Below are positions 1 through 8,038 of a stretch of 58,552 nt of DNA, piece after piece. The position numbers and the translations under genes are program-made. This DNA comes from Kiritimatiellia bacterium (GTDB lineage: Bacteria > Verrucomicrobiota > Kiritimatiellia > RZYC01), in assembly GCA_028708815.1 (NCBI GenBank), contig JAQVYB010000006.1, forward strand, positions 1-58,552, in the 5' to 3' direction. Positions within the stretch are counted from its first letter, which is position 1. Every line of letters starts with the position of its first letter. The notes beneath the pieces are model-generated. The model did no database searches and had not been told where the DNA came from. It saw only the letters and a program-made list of their open reading frames with translations.

Positions 1-483
1 GCAGATACGTTTTATGCGACGCTGGCGGCCTTCGGCATGTCCATTGTGCTGAGCTATGTGGAGCAGCACGTTCTCTTTTTCAGAACACTCGGGGCCTTGT
101 TTCTTTTTGGTTTCGGACTCTGGTTTCTGTTGCGTACGCCGCGTCAGAAAAACCTGGAGGAAAACGGTTCCACTTATGTGGCGCATTTCTTTTCGACCCT
201 GCTTCTGACGCTGACCAATCCGATCACCATCTTTGCGTTTGTTGCGCTTTTCACGGCATTCGGGATGGCGAATCCGCGGGCGTATAATCTCTCGCCGGGT
301 TATCTGGTGCTGGGTGTTTTTTCCGGATCGGTTCTTTGGTGGCTGTTGGTATGTCTGGTGTGCAATTGTTATCGGAACGAGCTGCGGCATCCGAATGTAC
401 GGTTGATCAACCGGGTGCTGGGGGTGGTGTTTATGGTTTCCGGGTTGGTCACGATTTTTATTGTGCGGATTTTCCCGCTCTAG
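1..483 (+). CDS. LysE-family amino-acid exporter, 5' truncated
   Basis: The reading frame is open from base 1, so the gene starts before the window; 160 residues remain. They are strongly hydrophobic, with about four membrane segments. The order is a helix beginning ADTFYATLAAFGMS, a second helix (FFRTLGALFLFGFGLWFLL), a hydrophilic stretch (RTPRQKNLEENG), then the segment LTLTNPITIFAFVALF. The T-N-P-x-T/A motif at the start of that helix and the preceding basic loop are typical of the C-terminal half of LysE/RhtB exporters, which move amino acids out across the inner membrane. The substrate cannot be told from this fragment. The stop at 481 lies 61 bases from the convergent trmB gene. Confidence 0.75.
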   Translation, partial: ADTFYATLAAFGMSIVLSYVEQHVLFFRTLGALFLFGFGLWFLLRTPRQKNLEENGSTYVAHFFSTLLLTLTNPITIFAFVALFTAFGMANPRAYNLSPGYLVLGVFSGSVLWWLLVCLVCNCYRNELRHPNVRLINRVLGVVFMVSGLVTIFIVRIFPL

Positions 484-544
484 GAATGCTTCGGCCTTGG
501 CGCGTGGGCTGGATTCGGTTGCGTCACTCCAGCATCCGGCTGCA

Positions 545-1147
545 TCAGTCCCTTTTTTTGAAGGAGCAGCGTCCGATAGGCCGATCCATGAACAGCAGTT
601 CAAAATCGCTTTTTTCCTGAGGTGGCGGCTCGTAGGGGGTGGCTTCCTCAAACCGTGCATCCCGGCGCAGAAGGTCGCGGACTTCTTCAAAATACGGCAG
701 GTGATCGGTGGCGAAGTTCAGGCTGCCTCCGGGCAGGAACGTGTCGGCCATGGCATCCAGAAAAGGCGGGTCGAAGAGACGGTTGTCATGATGCTTTTTT
801 TTGGGCCAGGGATCGGGGAAGAAAAGGTAATAAGTGGAAACGGAATTCGATGGAATAAGGTGGGTCACCGTGTAACAGGCATCCATACGCAGGAGTCGGA
901 TGTTGGTGAGCTGGCGGCGCACGGCCTTTTTATCGATCTTCCGGATACGGCGGAGCATGCGGTCGACCCCGAGAAAATGAACGTCCGGATGAGCGGCGGC
1001 GTGTTCCAGCAGAAAGCGCCCCTTGCCGCAACCGACATCCACTTCGAGCGGGCGCTCGTCGGAAAACAGATCGGATACGGAAAAGGGGTAGAGCCACTGG
1101 TCGGGGATGAATCGTACCGAGGCGGAGTGGGGTTGGTCTGTTTTCAT
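545..1147 (-). CDS. trmB: tRNA (guanine-N7-)-methyltransferase TrmB
   Basis: 200 residues, the usual size for TrmB, which methylates G46 of the tRNA variable loop using S-adenosylmethionine in the cytoplasm. The SAM-binding glycine loop VDVGCGKGRF is at residues 37-46. The family signature FFPDPWPKKKHHDNR is at 109-123, and the TDH motif that contacts the target follows near 147. The start ATG at 1147 has a good ribosome-binding site (AAGGAT, 7 bases upstream). The gene is divergent from lpxK, with about 190 bases between them. Nothing is missing relative to the family. Confidence 0.95.
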   Translation of the reverse strand: MKTDQPHSASVRFIPDQWLYPFSVSDLFSDERPLEVDVGCGKGRFLLEHAAAHPDVHFLGVDRMLRRIRKIDKKAVRRQLTNIRLLRMDACYTVTHLIPSNSVSTYYLFFPDPWPKKKHHDNRLFDPPFLDAMADTFLPGGSLNFATDHLPYFEEVRDLLRRDARFEEATPYEPPPQEKSDFELLFMDRPIGRCSFKKRD

Positions 1148-1229
1148 GCCTGTTATCCTTCGGGGAATGCGTGTTCAAAAGGCTTTTTCTCTGTTTTCTT
1201 TTGCAGCGTCAAGCCAACGCTTTCTCCAT

Positions 1230-1266
1230 ACGGGATATTCTGTGGTTGAGGGAGGAATATTCCCGT
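1230..1266. repeat. Imperfect inverted repeat in the trmB-lpxK gap
   Basis: The arms read acgggatattc and gaatattcccgt around a roughly 14-base loop in the region between the divergent trmB and lpxK genes. One base is bulged. It could be an operator for the envelope operon or a 5'-leader hairpin. No strong promoter is visible beside it, so no role is assigned. Confidence 0.35.
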
Positions 1267-1333
1267 ATACAGAGTTGGCTATAGCTGCTAAATTGCCCCC
1301 TTTCAAGAAAACAGCGGATAATCGGGAGAGTTT

Positions 1334-2497
1334 GTGGCGGTAAATCAGTTAGAACGGATTGAACAGTACTTTCTGGGAGTCATCAATGAACGTCGAAAGA
1401 CGCGCAGTGCGACGGCCTGGCGGTTGGTGCTGGTGACGCTTTCCCGTTTATTTGGCGCGATTGTTCAACTCCGGCTGTATTTGTATGCGCACCGCCTGTT
1501 TCGTCATCACACGCTCGGGTGCCAGGTGGTCAGCGTGGGGAATCTGACGGTGGGCGGCACCGGAAAAACGCCGATCGTGGAGATTTTTTCGCGTTCATTG
1601 CAGCAGAGTGGTCGCAAGGTGGCGATTCTCAGTCGGGGGTATAAAAAGAAGAAGCCGCCCCTGATGATTCGCCTGCGCAACCGGTTTCGGCATGGACTGG
1701 GCAAGAGCCGTCCGCCGCTGGTGGTTTCGGATGGGAAGCGCCTGCGTCTTGGGTCGGCGTTGAGCGGCGATGAGCCCTACATGCTGGCCGCCAACCTGCC
1801 GAATGTGGCCGTGCTGGTGGATAAGGACCGCGTCAAGTCCGGGAAGTACGCTATTCAGGAGCTGGGGTGCGATACGTTGGTGCTGGATGACGGGTTTCAG
1901 CATCTGCGCCTGAAGCATTGGGTGGATATTGTGCTGGTGGACAGCACCAATCCCTTCGGCAATGGGCACGTGCTGCCGCGCGGGCTGCTCCGCGAGCCGA
2001 TCCGCAACATCAAACGGGCGAGTTTTATTTTCATCACCAAGTGCCATGGCCCGCAGGATGAGCTCAAGAAAAAGCTGCGCGAGCTGAATCCGGTGGCGGA
2101 AATTTCGGAGTGCCGTCATTGTCCCCGCTATCTCGAAAATGTCTATACCGGTGAGCGCAGGCCGCTGGAATTTCTGGAAGGGAAAAAAGTGGCGGCGGTT
2201 TCCGGTATAGCGGCTCCAAAGGGGTTCGAGGCGGAGCTGGTCAAATACGGCGCCCAGGTGATTCATCACAAATGCTATGCGGACCATCACCGCTACACCC
2301 AGAAAGAGATGCTCGACCGTATCAACAAGAGCATTGATCGCGGCGCGAATATGATCGTGACCACGGAGAAGGACGCCGTCCGGTTCCCGCGCATTCGGCG
2401 TAATGATCTGCCCATCTATTTTTTGCGGGTGGAGATCGAACTGCTCAGCGGGCAGGAGGACTTTGATGCCTGTATACGGCGTATTTGTTTTCGATAA
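1334..2497 (+). CDS. lpxK: Tetraacyldisaccharide 4'-kinase (lipid A 4'-kinase)
   Basis: LpxK phosphorylates the 4' position of the tetraacyldisaccharide precursor of lipid A at the inner membrane. The 387-residue product has the P-loop VGNLTVGGTGKTP (residues 68-80), with an SRGY motif soon after, a VVSDG motif, and the catalytic-region motif VLDDGFQH near 185-190. The hydrophobic N-terminal stretch around residues 30-55 matches the membrane-anchoring helix of the family. The start is GTG 1334 with GGGAGAG upstream. The protein is longer than most LpxK enzymes (about 320-350 residues). Some of the excess is a basic insert of about 25-30 residues between SRGY and VVSDG. It is the first gene of an envelope operon with a heptosyltransferase, a GT2 and murJ. 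Confidence 0.95.
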   Translation: MAVNQLERIEQYFLGVINERRKTRSATAWRLVLVTLSRLFGAIVQLRLYLYAHRLFRHHTLGCQVVSVGNLTVGGTGKTPIVEIFSRSLQQSGRKVAILSRGYKKKKPPLMIRLRNRFRHGLGKSRPPLVVSDGKRLRLGSALSGDEPYMLAANLPNVAVLVDKDRVKSGKYAIQELGCDTLVLDDGFQHLRLKHWVDIVLVDSTNPFGNGHVLPRGLLREPIRNIKRASFIFITKCHGPQDELKKKLRELNPVAEISECRHCPRYLENVYTGERRPLEFLEGKKVAAVSGIAAPKGFEAELVKYGAQVIHHKCYADHHRYTQKEMLDRINKSIDRGANMIVTTEKDAVRFPRIRRNDLPIYFLRVEIELLSGQEDFDACIRRICFR

Positions 2498-2512
2498 GGC
2501 GGGGTGGACGTC

Positions 2513-3505
2513 ATGAACCATCTGTTGATTTGCGGGGTGAACTGGATTGGGGATGCTCTCATGAGCATGCCGGCACTGCAAACGTGGCGGGAGCGGCATC
2601 CCGCCGCGCGGCTGGAGCTGCTGGTTAAGCCGGCACTGCTTCCGCTTTGGTCGCTGCACCGCGCGCCGGATGCGCTGCACCGCCTGCCTCCTGGAACGAT
2701 CGGCGTGTGGCGGGCGGCGTCCGCCCTGCGCCGGGAGCGTCCGGAAGCCGCCTGCATATTTCCCAATTCGTTTCGGTCGGCCCTGATTCCGTGGTTGGCC
2801 GGCGTGCCGAGGCGGATCGGTGCACCGGGGCATCTCCGCCGCCTGCTGCTTTCAGAGATTCCGGCGGTCGGGCCGGCCACGGGGCCGCATCAGGCTTATG
2901 AATATTATCACCTGCTCTCGGAAACCCCGCCCGAGGTCCTGCCCGCGCCGCTTCTTACGCTTCCGGAGCCGCTTCAGGCGTGGGCGTTGCAGCAGGAGGC
3001 GACCCTTCCGGGGCCTTGGATGGTCTTTCTTCCGGGCGCGGCGCGCGGGCCTTCGAAGCAATGGCCCGAGGCCCATTGGATCGAGCTGGGTCGCCACATG
3101 CAGGGAGCGAATGGCGTCGGCACGCTGCTGGTTCTGGGCTCGCCCGGCGAGGCGGCGTTGTGCGGGCGGATTGCGGAAGGGATCGGCGGGTGTGCCGTCA
3201 GCCTGGCCGGTCAGACGGATATTCCGCAGTGGGCGGCTCTGATGAGTCGGAGCCGGCTGGTGGTGGCCAACGACAGCGGCGGCATGCATCTGGCCGCCGC
3301 CGTGGGTACGCGTGTGTTGGCGCTTTTCGGCATCACGGATCCGGAAAAGACGGGCCCGCTCGGGCGCCGATGCCGGGTGATCCAGAAGAGCGTCACGCGC
3401 CAACGCGATATCCCGCGGGACTGCCCGGAGGCCCGTGCCGCTCTCGCGGCCATCCTGCCTGCCGAGGTGGAAGAGCAGGCGCTCGATATGATGGGGATTG
3501 CATAA
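2513..3505 (+). CDS. waaF: ADP-heptose--LPS heptosyltransferase (WaaF-like)
   Basis: A GT9-family glycosyltransferase of about 330 residues. It begins LLICGVNWIGDALMSMPAL, the nucleotide-sugar N-domain signature of WaaC/WaaF enzymes that add heptose to the LPS inner core on the cytoplasmic face of the inner membrane. The C-domain carries the motif VVANDSGGMHLAAAVGTRVLALFG (written here as its core NDSGGMHLAAA), which binds ADP-heptose. GTG 2504 is in frame, but ATG 2513 has AAGGCGGGG at proper spacing, so I chose it. The gene starts 15 bases after lpxK. WaaF (heptosyltransferase II) is the closest impression; WaaC-type activity is not excluded. Confidence 0.85.
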   Translation: MNHLLICGVNWIGDALMSMPALQTWRERHPAARLELLVKPALLPLWSLHRAPDALHRLPPGTIGVWRAASALRRERPEAACIFPNSFRSALIPWLAGVPRRIGAPGHLRRLLLSEIPAVGPATGPHQAYEYYHLLSETPPEVLPAPLLTLPEPLQAWALQQEATLPGPWMVFLPGAARGPSKQWPEAHWIELGRHMQGANGVGTLLVLGSPGEAALCGRIAEGIGGCAVSLAGQTDIPQWAALMSRSRLVVANDSGGMHLAAAVGTRVLALFGITDPEKTGPLGRRCRVIQKSVTRQRDIPRDCPEARAALAAILPAEVEEQALDMMGIA

Positions 3506-3536
3506 AACCGGGTTGATTTAAGGCGGGCCTTCTGTT

Positions 3537-4406
3537 ATGGGGAAGCCCGCAGAACAGAAAAACAAGCCACGAAAGAAACCGGATCGAGTGAACGCGGAAA
3601 ACAAAATATCGGCCTGCATAACGGCCTGCAACGAAGAAGACAAGATCGGGCGCTGTCTACGGAGCCTGACCTGGTGCGATGAAATCATCGTGGTGGACAG
3701 CTTCAGCTCCGACCGCACCATCGAGATATGCCGTGAATTCACGGACCGCGTTTATCAGCATGAGTGGCTCGGTTACATCGGGCAGAAAAATCTGATTCGC
3801 AACATGGCGGTGAATCCCTGGGTGTTTTTTCTGGATGCCGATGAGGAGGTTTCGCCGAAACTGCGGGCCTCGATTGAGAAGATTTTCAGCAGGAACCCGC
3901 GCGACTATGTTGGTTATCAGTTTCCGCGCATGGTGTATTATCTGGGCAAATGGATTCGCTATGGTGAGTGGTATCCCGACACCAAGCTGCGGCTGTTTCT
4001 CAAGGACCGCGGGAAAAGCGCCGGGCGTGAACCGCACGATCACGTGATTGTGGACGGCCCCGTACGGACGCTCACGGCCCCCATCTATCACTATACCTAT
4101 GACAGCATCAGCGATCATCTGGCCACGATGAACCGCTTCTCCTCCATTACTGCGCGTGAGAAATATCGTGAAGGCATCCGGTTTCAATGGGTGGATATTC
4201 TCTTCCGGCCGTGGTGGCGCTTCTGCAAGGCCTATTTTTTCAAGCGGGGGTTTGTGTGTGGGCGTCACGGCATTCTGATTGCCACCATCAGTTCCTTTGC
4301 GGTGATGATGAAGTATTACAAACTGTGGGAAATTGAGCACAATGCGGCTCAGGATCCCGATTATCTGAAAGAGGCCGGGATCGAAGAATCACCCGGAAAC
4401 CCGTGA
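3537..4406 (+). CDS. Family 2 glycosyltransferase, LPS core type (WaaE/KdtX-like)
   Basis: 289 residues. After a basic N-terminus, the GT-A fold begins with KISACITACNEEDKIGRCL, then DEIIVVDSFSSDRT and the metal-binding FLDADEEVS near residue 100. This arrangement, with the later RYGEWYPDTKLRLF segment, is that of the WaaE/KdtX group, which transfers a sugar to the LPS core. It lies 31 bases after the heptosyltransferase and overlaps murJ by 4 bases (GTGA), so it is in the same operon. The sugar donor and acceptor cannot be read from the sequence. Confidence 0.85.
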   Translation: MGKPAEQKNKPRKKPDRVNAENKISACITACNEEDKIGRCLRSLTWCDEIIVVDSFSSDRTIEICREFTDRVYQHEWLGYIGQKNLIRNMAVNPWVFFLDADEEVSPKLRASIEKIFSRNPRDYVGYQFPRMVYYLGKWIRYGEWYPDTKLRLFLKDRGKSAGREPHDHVIVDGPVRTLTAPIYHYTYDSISDHLATMNRFSSITAREKYREGIRFQWVDILFRPWWRFCKAYFFKRGFVCGRHGILIATISSFAVMMKYYKLWEIEHNAAQDPDYLKEAGIEESPGNP

Positions 4407-5986
4407 AGCAGGAAAAGGTCATACGTTCGGCAGGTGTGGTGGGCTCCTTCACGACGCTTAGCCGCGCCCTGGGGTTGGTCCGCGACGTGGTGATGGCGGG
4501 CTTTTTCGGCACTTCTCTCTCGATGTCGGCCTTTGTGGTGGCCTTCACGATTCCCAACCTGTTTCGGCGTCTGTTCGGGGAGGGGGCTCTTTCGGCGGCG
4601 TTTGTTCCGGGTTTTGTGGAGACGCGGCGCAACGTGGGGGATGGTGCGGCGTGGGCGGTTGCCCGGAGGGTCATCACGCTGATCGTACTGCTGTTGCTTT
4701 GTTTTGTGCTGGCAGGCGAACTGGTGATTTCGCTGCTTCCGGATGTGGTTGCGCTCAGTGCGAAGAATCTTCTGATTCTGCGCCTGCTGAGCATCATGCT
4801 GCCCTACATGCTGTTTATTTGTCTGGCGGCGCTTTCTATGGCCATTCTGAATTCCTTTGGTCATTTTGCGGTGCCGGCGGCGACGCCCTGCGTTTTGAAT
4901 GTTGTTTGGGTGTTGGCGACGCTGATTTTCCTGCCGTTTATGCACGGGCCCCTCGAATCGAAAATCTTTGTGGTGGCCTGGGCGATTCTGGTGGCGGGGG
5001 TGGCGCAGTTGTTTTTTCAGTATCCCATGCTGCGCCGATTCGGTTATCAGCCCGGCCTTTCCTTTGACTTTTCGGATGCGCGCGTGAGGCGCGTGCTGAT
5101 GCTTATGGGGCCTGCCGCCGTGGGTATGGCGCTGACTCAATTCAACGTATTGGTGGATCGTGCGCTTGCGGCCTGGGTCGGGGCGTGGGCGCCCGCCGCG
5201 CTGTATTTCAGCGAACGGTTGATCTATTTTCCGCTGGGGATTTGCGGGACGGCGCTGGGCACGGTGCTGTTGCCCGTCTTTTCCAGACACGCCGCCGACG
5301 GACAGTTTCTCACCATCAACAGTACCATTAATCAATCGCTGCGTACGCTGCTCTTTCTGATGATCCCGTCTGCCGTGGGGTTGGGCCTTCTTGCGCAGCC
5401 GATCATTGAAAGCATTTATCAGTGGAGAGAATTCACCGCTGAATCCACCTGGTTCACGGCGGTTGCGCTGCAGTGTTATGCGCCGGGCCTGATTGTGTTC
5501 AGTCTGTCCAAAGTGTTTGTGCCGGCCTTTTTTGCGCTGCAGGATACGAGGACGCCCGTCCGGGTCGGTATGGCGACCGTGTTGTTGAATTTGCTGGCCA
5601 ATCTGATTTTCATTCTGACGCTTCCGGTTCGTTACAAGCATGCGGGCATTGCGCTGGCCACCGTGCTGGCGGAAACCGGTTATGCGGTGGCGTTGGCCTG
5701 GATTCTTCAGCGGCGCATTGGCTCGCCGGGTTGGCCGCGCATTTTTCGGAGTCTCGGGAAGGTGTTGCTGATTTCCGGGCTGATGGGCGTGGTGGTGTGG
5801 TTCGGCGCACGCTGGATTCCGGAGTGGCTTGCAACGATGGGCAGCCTATCGGAAAAATTCAGGCAGATTGCCACAGTGGGAGGGAGCATCCTGATTGCGG
5901 TGCCCGTTTATTTGCTGCTGGCTTTGGTTGTGCGCTGCGAAGAACTGCAGTTTCTCCTGGCCGCCATGAGGCGGCGGGCGAAATAA
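4403..5986 (+). CDS. murJ: Lipid II flippase MurJ (MviN family)
   Basis: A polytopic inner-membrane protein of 527 residues, the standard MurJ length, with about 14 hydrophobic helices. Family signatures include SRALGLVRDVVMAGFFG near the N-terminus, FTIPNLFRRLFGEGALSAAFVPGF and the helix-7 region with FNVLVDRALA. MurJ moves the peptidoglycan precursor lipid II to the periplasmic side. The start is GTG 4403, overlapping the TGA of the preceding GT2 gene, so translation is probably coupled. It ends the envelope operon, followed by a GC-rich hairpin at 6003-6039. Confidence 0.95.
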   Translation: MKQEKVIRSAGVVGSFTTLSRALGLVRDVVMAGFFGTSLSMSAFVVAFTIPNLFRRLFGEGALSAAFVPGFVETRRNVGDGAAWAVARRVITLIVLLLLCFVLAGELVISLLPDVVALSAKNLLILRLLSIMLPYMLFICLAALSMAILNSFGHFAVPAATPCVLNVVWVLATLIFLPFMHGPLESKIFVVAWAILVAGVAQLFFQYPMLRRFGYQPGLSFDFSDARVRRVLMLMGPAAVGMALTQFNVLVDRALAAWVGAWAPAALYFSERLIYFPLGICGTALGTVLLPVFSRHAADGQFLTINSTINQSLRTLLFLMIPSAVGLGLLAQPIIESIYQWREFTAESTWFTAVALQCYAPGLIVFSLSKVFVPAFFALQDTRTPVRVGMATVLLNLLANLIFILTLPVRYKHAGIALATVLAETGYAVALAWILQRRIGSPGWPRIFRSLGKVLLISGLMGVVVWFGARWIPEWLATMGSLSEKFRQIATVGGSILIAVPVYLLLALVVRCEELQFLLAAMRRRAK

Positions 5987-6002
5987 CAAGGCTTCAAATG
6001 AA

Positions 6003-6039
6003 GCGGCCCCGCGGGACGGTTCATGTCCCGCGGGGCCGC
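6003..6039. terminator. Perfect 15-bp hairpin between convergent murJ and leuA
   Basis: The arms gcggccccgcgggac and gtcccgcggggccgc pair perfectly around a 7-base loop, midway between the stops of murJ and leuA. Neither side has a real T-tract, so it is not a textbook intrinsic terminator. Its place between convergent genes still suggests a shared 3' end or stability element. Confidence 0.6.
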
Positions 6040-6059
6040 CGAATGTTCTCTCCCGGCAT

Positions 6060-7634
6060 TTACGCCTTTTTGCGCGGCTTCCGTTTGGCCGGCTTTTTCC
6101 GCGCGGCCATACCCCGATTCACCAGGTGGCGGTTCAGGGCGTTGAGATAGGCCTTGGCGCTGGCTTCCACCACGTCGGTGCTCGATCCTTTGCCGGGGAC
6201 GGTTTCGCCGGCAAAGCGCACGGATACGGTGGCTTCGGCCATGGCATCTTTTCCTCGGGTGATGGCATGCAGGGCGTAATCAAGCAGTGTGCCCTGAACG
6301 CCGGTCATCCGGTCCATGGTTTTCAGCGCGGCATCCACGGGCCCGTCGCCGCAGGCGGCGTCCTGAAGGGTTTCCTCTCCCTTCTGCAATTGGACCGTGG
6401 CAGTGGCTACGGTATCGCTGCCCGCGCTGACGTGCAGGTATTGCAGGGTATAGGCGCTGGGCACATCCTGCAGCATGTCCTGCACGATGGCGATCAGATC
6501 ATCGTCATAAACGGCTTTCTTCTTGTCGGCCAGTTCAATGAAGCGGTTGTAGGCCAGTTCGTTTTCCGCATCGGTCAACTTGAAGCCCATTTTGTTCATG
6601 TGTACGCGGAAGGCGTGGCGGCCGGAATGTTTTCCCAGCACCAGTTCGCTTTCCGGGATGCCGACATCCTGCGGGCTCATGATTTCATAGGTGCTGCGCT
6701 CTTTCAGCATGCCGTCCTGATGAATGCCCGATTCATGGGCGAAGGCATTTGCTCCGACCACGGCCTTGTTTCGCTGGATCATCATGCCGGTCAGTTGGGA
6801 AACCATGCGGCTGGCGCGAAAGATTTCTTTGGTTTGGATGCCGGTGGTGACGCCCAGTTCATCCTTCCTCAGGCGTATGGCCATGGCGATTTCCTCGAGG
6901 GAGCAGTTTCCGGCTCGTTCGCCAAGGCCGTTAATGGTGCATTCCACGCCGCGTGCGCCGTTCTGGACGGCGGCCAGCGAGTTGGCCACGGCCAGACCGA
7001 GATCGTTGTGACAATGTACGTGAACGATTGCCTGGCCGATGTTCGGGACATGCTCGAAAAGGTAGCCGATCAGGCGTCCGAATTCGGAGGGGATGGCATA
7101 GCCCACGGTATCCGGTATGTTGATGGTCGTGGCGCCGGCATCAATGACCGCGCGGGTAATTTCCGCGAGAAATTCCGGTTCGGTTCGGGAGGCGTCTTCG
7201 GGGCTGAACTGCACGTCGTCCACGAAGGAGCGGGCATATTTCACATGCTCGACGGCCTGGCGCAGAATTTCGTTCTTGGCCTTTTTCAGTTTGAATTCAC
7301 GGTGAATGGCGGAGGTGGCCAGAAAGGCGTGAATCCGCGCACGGTTGCCTGCAGGCATGACGGCTTCGGCACAGCGCTCGATGTCCTTTTTCAGGCAGCG
7401 TGCCAAACCGGCAATGCGCGGCCCCTTGCTTTGTTCGGCAATGGTTTTGACGGCCTCGAAATCGCCCGGGCTGGCGATGGGGAAGCCTGCTTCAATCACA
7501 TCCACCTTCAGTCGCTCGAGTTGGCGGGCGATCTGTATTTTTTCACCCAGCCGCATGCTGGCGCCCGGGCATTGCTCGCCGTCGCGCAGGGTGGTGTCGA
7601 AAATAATAACCCGATTTTTGTCTCTTGCTTTCAT
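6060..7634 (-). CDS. leuA: 2-isopropylmalate synthase
   Basis: Catalyses the first committed step of leucine synthesis, condensing acetyl-CoA with 2-oxoisovalerate. From ATG 7634 the product has 524 residues. The DRE-TIM catalytic signature FDTTLRDGEQCPGASM is at residues 10-25, the metal-binding HCHNDLGLAVAN motif is near 205, and a C-terminal regulatory LeuA domain carries the leucine feedback site. The frame stays open upstream to about 7727, but ATG 7634 has AGAGGA at suitable spacing and is where homology begins. A 230-base leader with a Leu-rich small reading frame lies upstream. No other leu genes are in the window. The C-terminal tail is basic (RKKPAKRKPRKKA). Confidence 0.93.
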   Translation of the reverse strand: MKARDKNRVIIFDTTLRDGEQCPGASMRLGEKIQIARQLERLKVDVIEAGFPIASPGDFEAVKTIAEQSKGPRIAGLARCLKKDIERCAEAVMPAGNRARIHAFLATSAIHREFKLKKAKNEILRQAVEHVKYARSFVDDVQFSPEDASRTEPEFLAEITRAVIDAGATTINIPDTVGYAIPSEFGRLIGYLFEHVPNIGQAIVHVHCHNDLGLAVANSLAAVQNGARGVECTINGLGERAGNCSLEEIAMAIRLRKDELGVTTGIQTKEIFRASRMVSQLTGMMIQRNKAVVGANAFAHESGIHQDGMLKERSTYEIMSPQDVGIPESELVLGKHSGRHAFRVHMNKMGFKLTDAENELAYNRFIELADKKKAVYDDDLIAIVQDMLQDVPSAYTLQYLHVSAGSDTVATATVQLQKGEETLQDAACGDGPVDAALKTMDRMTGVQGTLLDYALHAITRGKDAMAEATVSVRFAGETVPGKGSSTDVVEASAKAYLNALNRHLVNRGMAARKKPAKRKPRKKA

Positions 7635-7723
7635 GGTTGAATTCCTCTGGTTTTTCTGTTGGTTGATTAAGTTAAAAATACGGAAAGACATGATGCGTAC
7701 ATCCGTCAAGGGAAGGGGCGGGC

Positions 7724-7741
7724 CCAACGCGGCGGCGTTGG
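7724..7741. repeat. Hairpin in the leuA leader
   Basis: A 7-bp perfect stem (ccaacgc / gcgttgg) around a 4-base loop, about 90 bases before the leuA start. On the leuA strand the sequence after it is GC-rich, not T-rich, so it is not by itself an attenuator terminator. Confidence 0.4.
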
Positions 7742-7767
7742 AAAGTGGTGAAGGAAGTTCAACCCTT

Positions 7768-7872
7768 TCAAGCCGTCATCGCGCGGGCCCTGCGAAGGGA
7801 GAGCCCGGAGACCGGCAGCGGCAGTAGGACCGTTGCCAAAAATACACTGGCGATGACTCGGCTGAATTTCAT
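7768..7872 (-). CDS. Possible 34-residue Leu-rich leader peptide upstream of leuA
   Basis: A short reading frame starting MKFSRVIASVFLATVLLPLP and ending ...ARAMTA, with six leucines in 34 residues, most of them between residues 12 and 26. It lies between a candidate promoter (7880-7909) and leuA. Two readings are possible: a leader peptide that senses leucyl-tRNA supply, or the remnant of a signal-peptide gene, since the N-terminus also looks like a Sec signal. There is no clear ribosome-binding site and no classic attenuator behind it. Confidence 0.3.
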   Translation of the reverse strand: MKFSRVIASVFLATVLLPLPVSGLSLRRARAMTA

Positions 7873-7879
7873 GCCGCGC

Positions 7880-7909
7880 AGCTTAGTGAACCGGGCGGGG
7901 GAAAGTCAA
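7880..7909 (-). promoter_or_regulatory. Candidate promoter for the leuA leader transcript
   Basis: Minus strand: TTGACT (7904-7909), an 18-base spacer and TAAGCT (7880-7885). The -35 is good and the -10 is weak. It would start RNA very close to the small Leu-rich frame, giving leuA a leader of about 240 bases. Confidence 0.35.
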
Positions 7910-8038
7910 CCCTTTATACAACCCGTCAGGATGGCGGGGATGCATCTGCGATTCACCGCCCCCTTTTCCAATCAGACGATGGGCCGTTCCGGGAGCGTCA
8001 ATGGTCTGATGGGCCGGTTGTGCGGGATCGCGTTGGAA

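Noticed and set aside
6126-7640. A 504-codon frame opposite leuA
   Set aside because: Shadow of leuA; composition is Gly/His/Phe-rich and no family features are seen.
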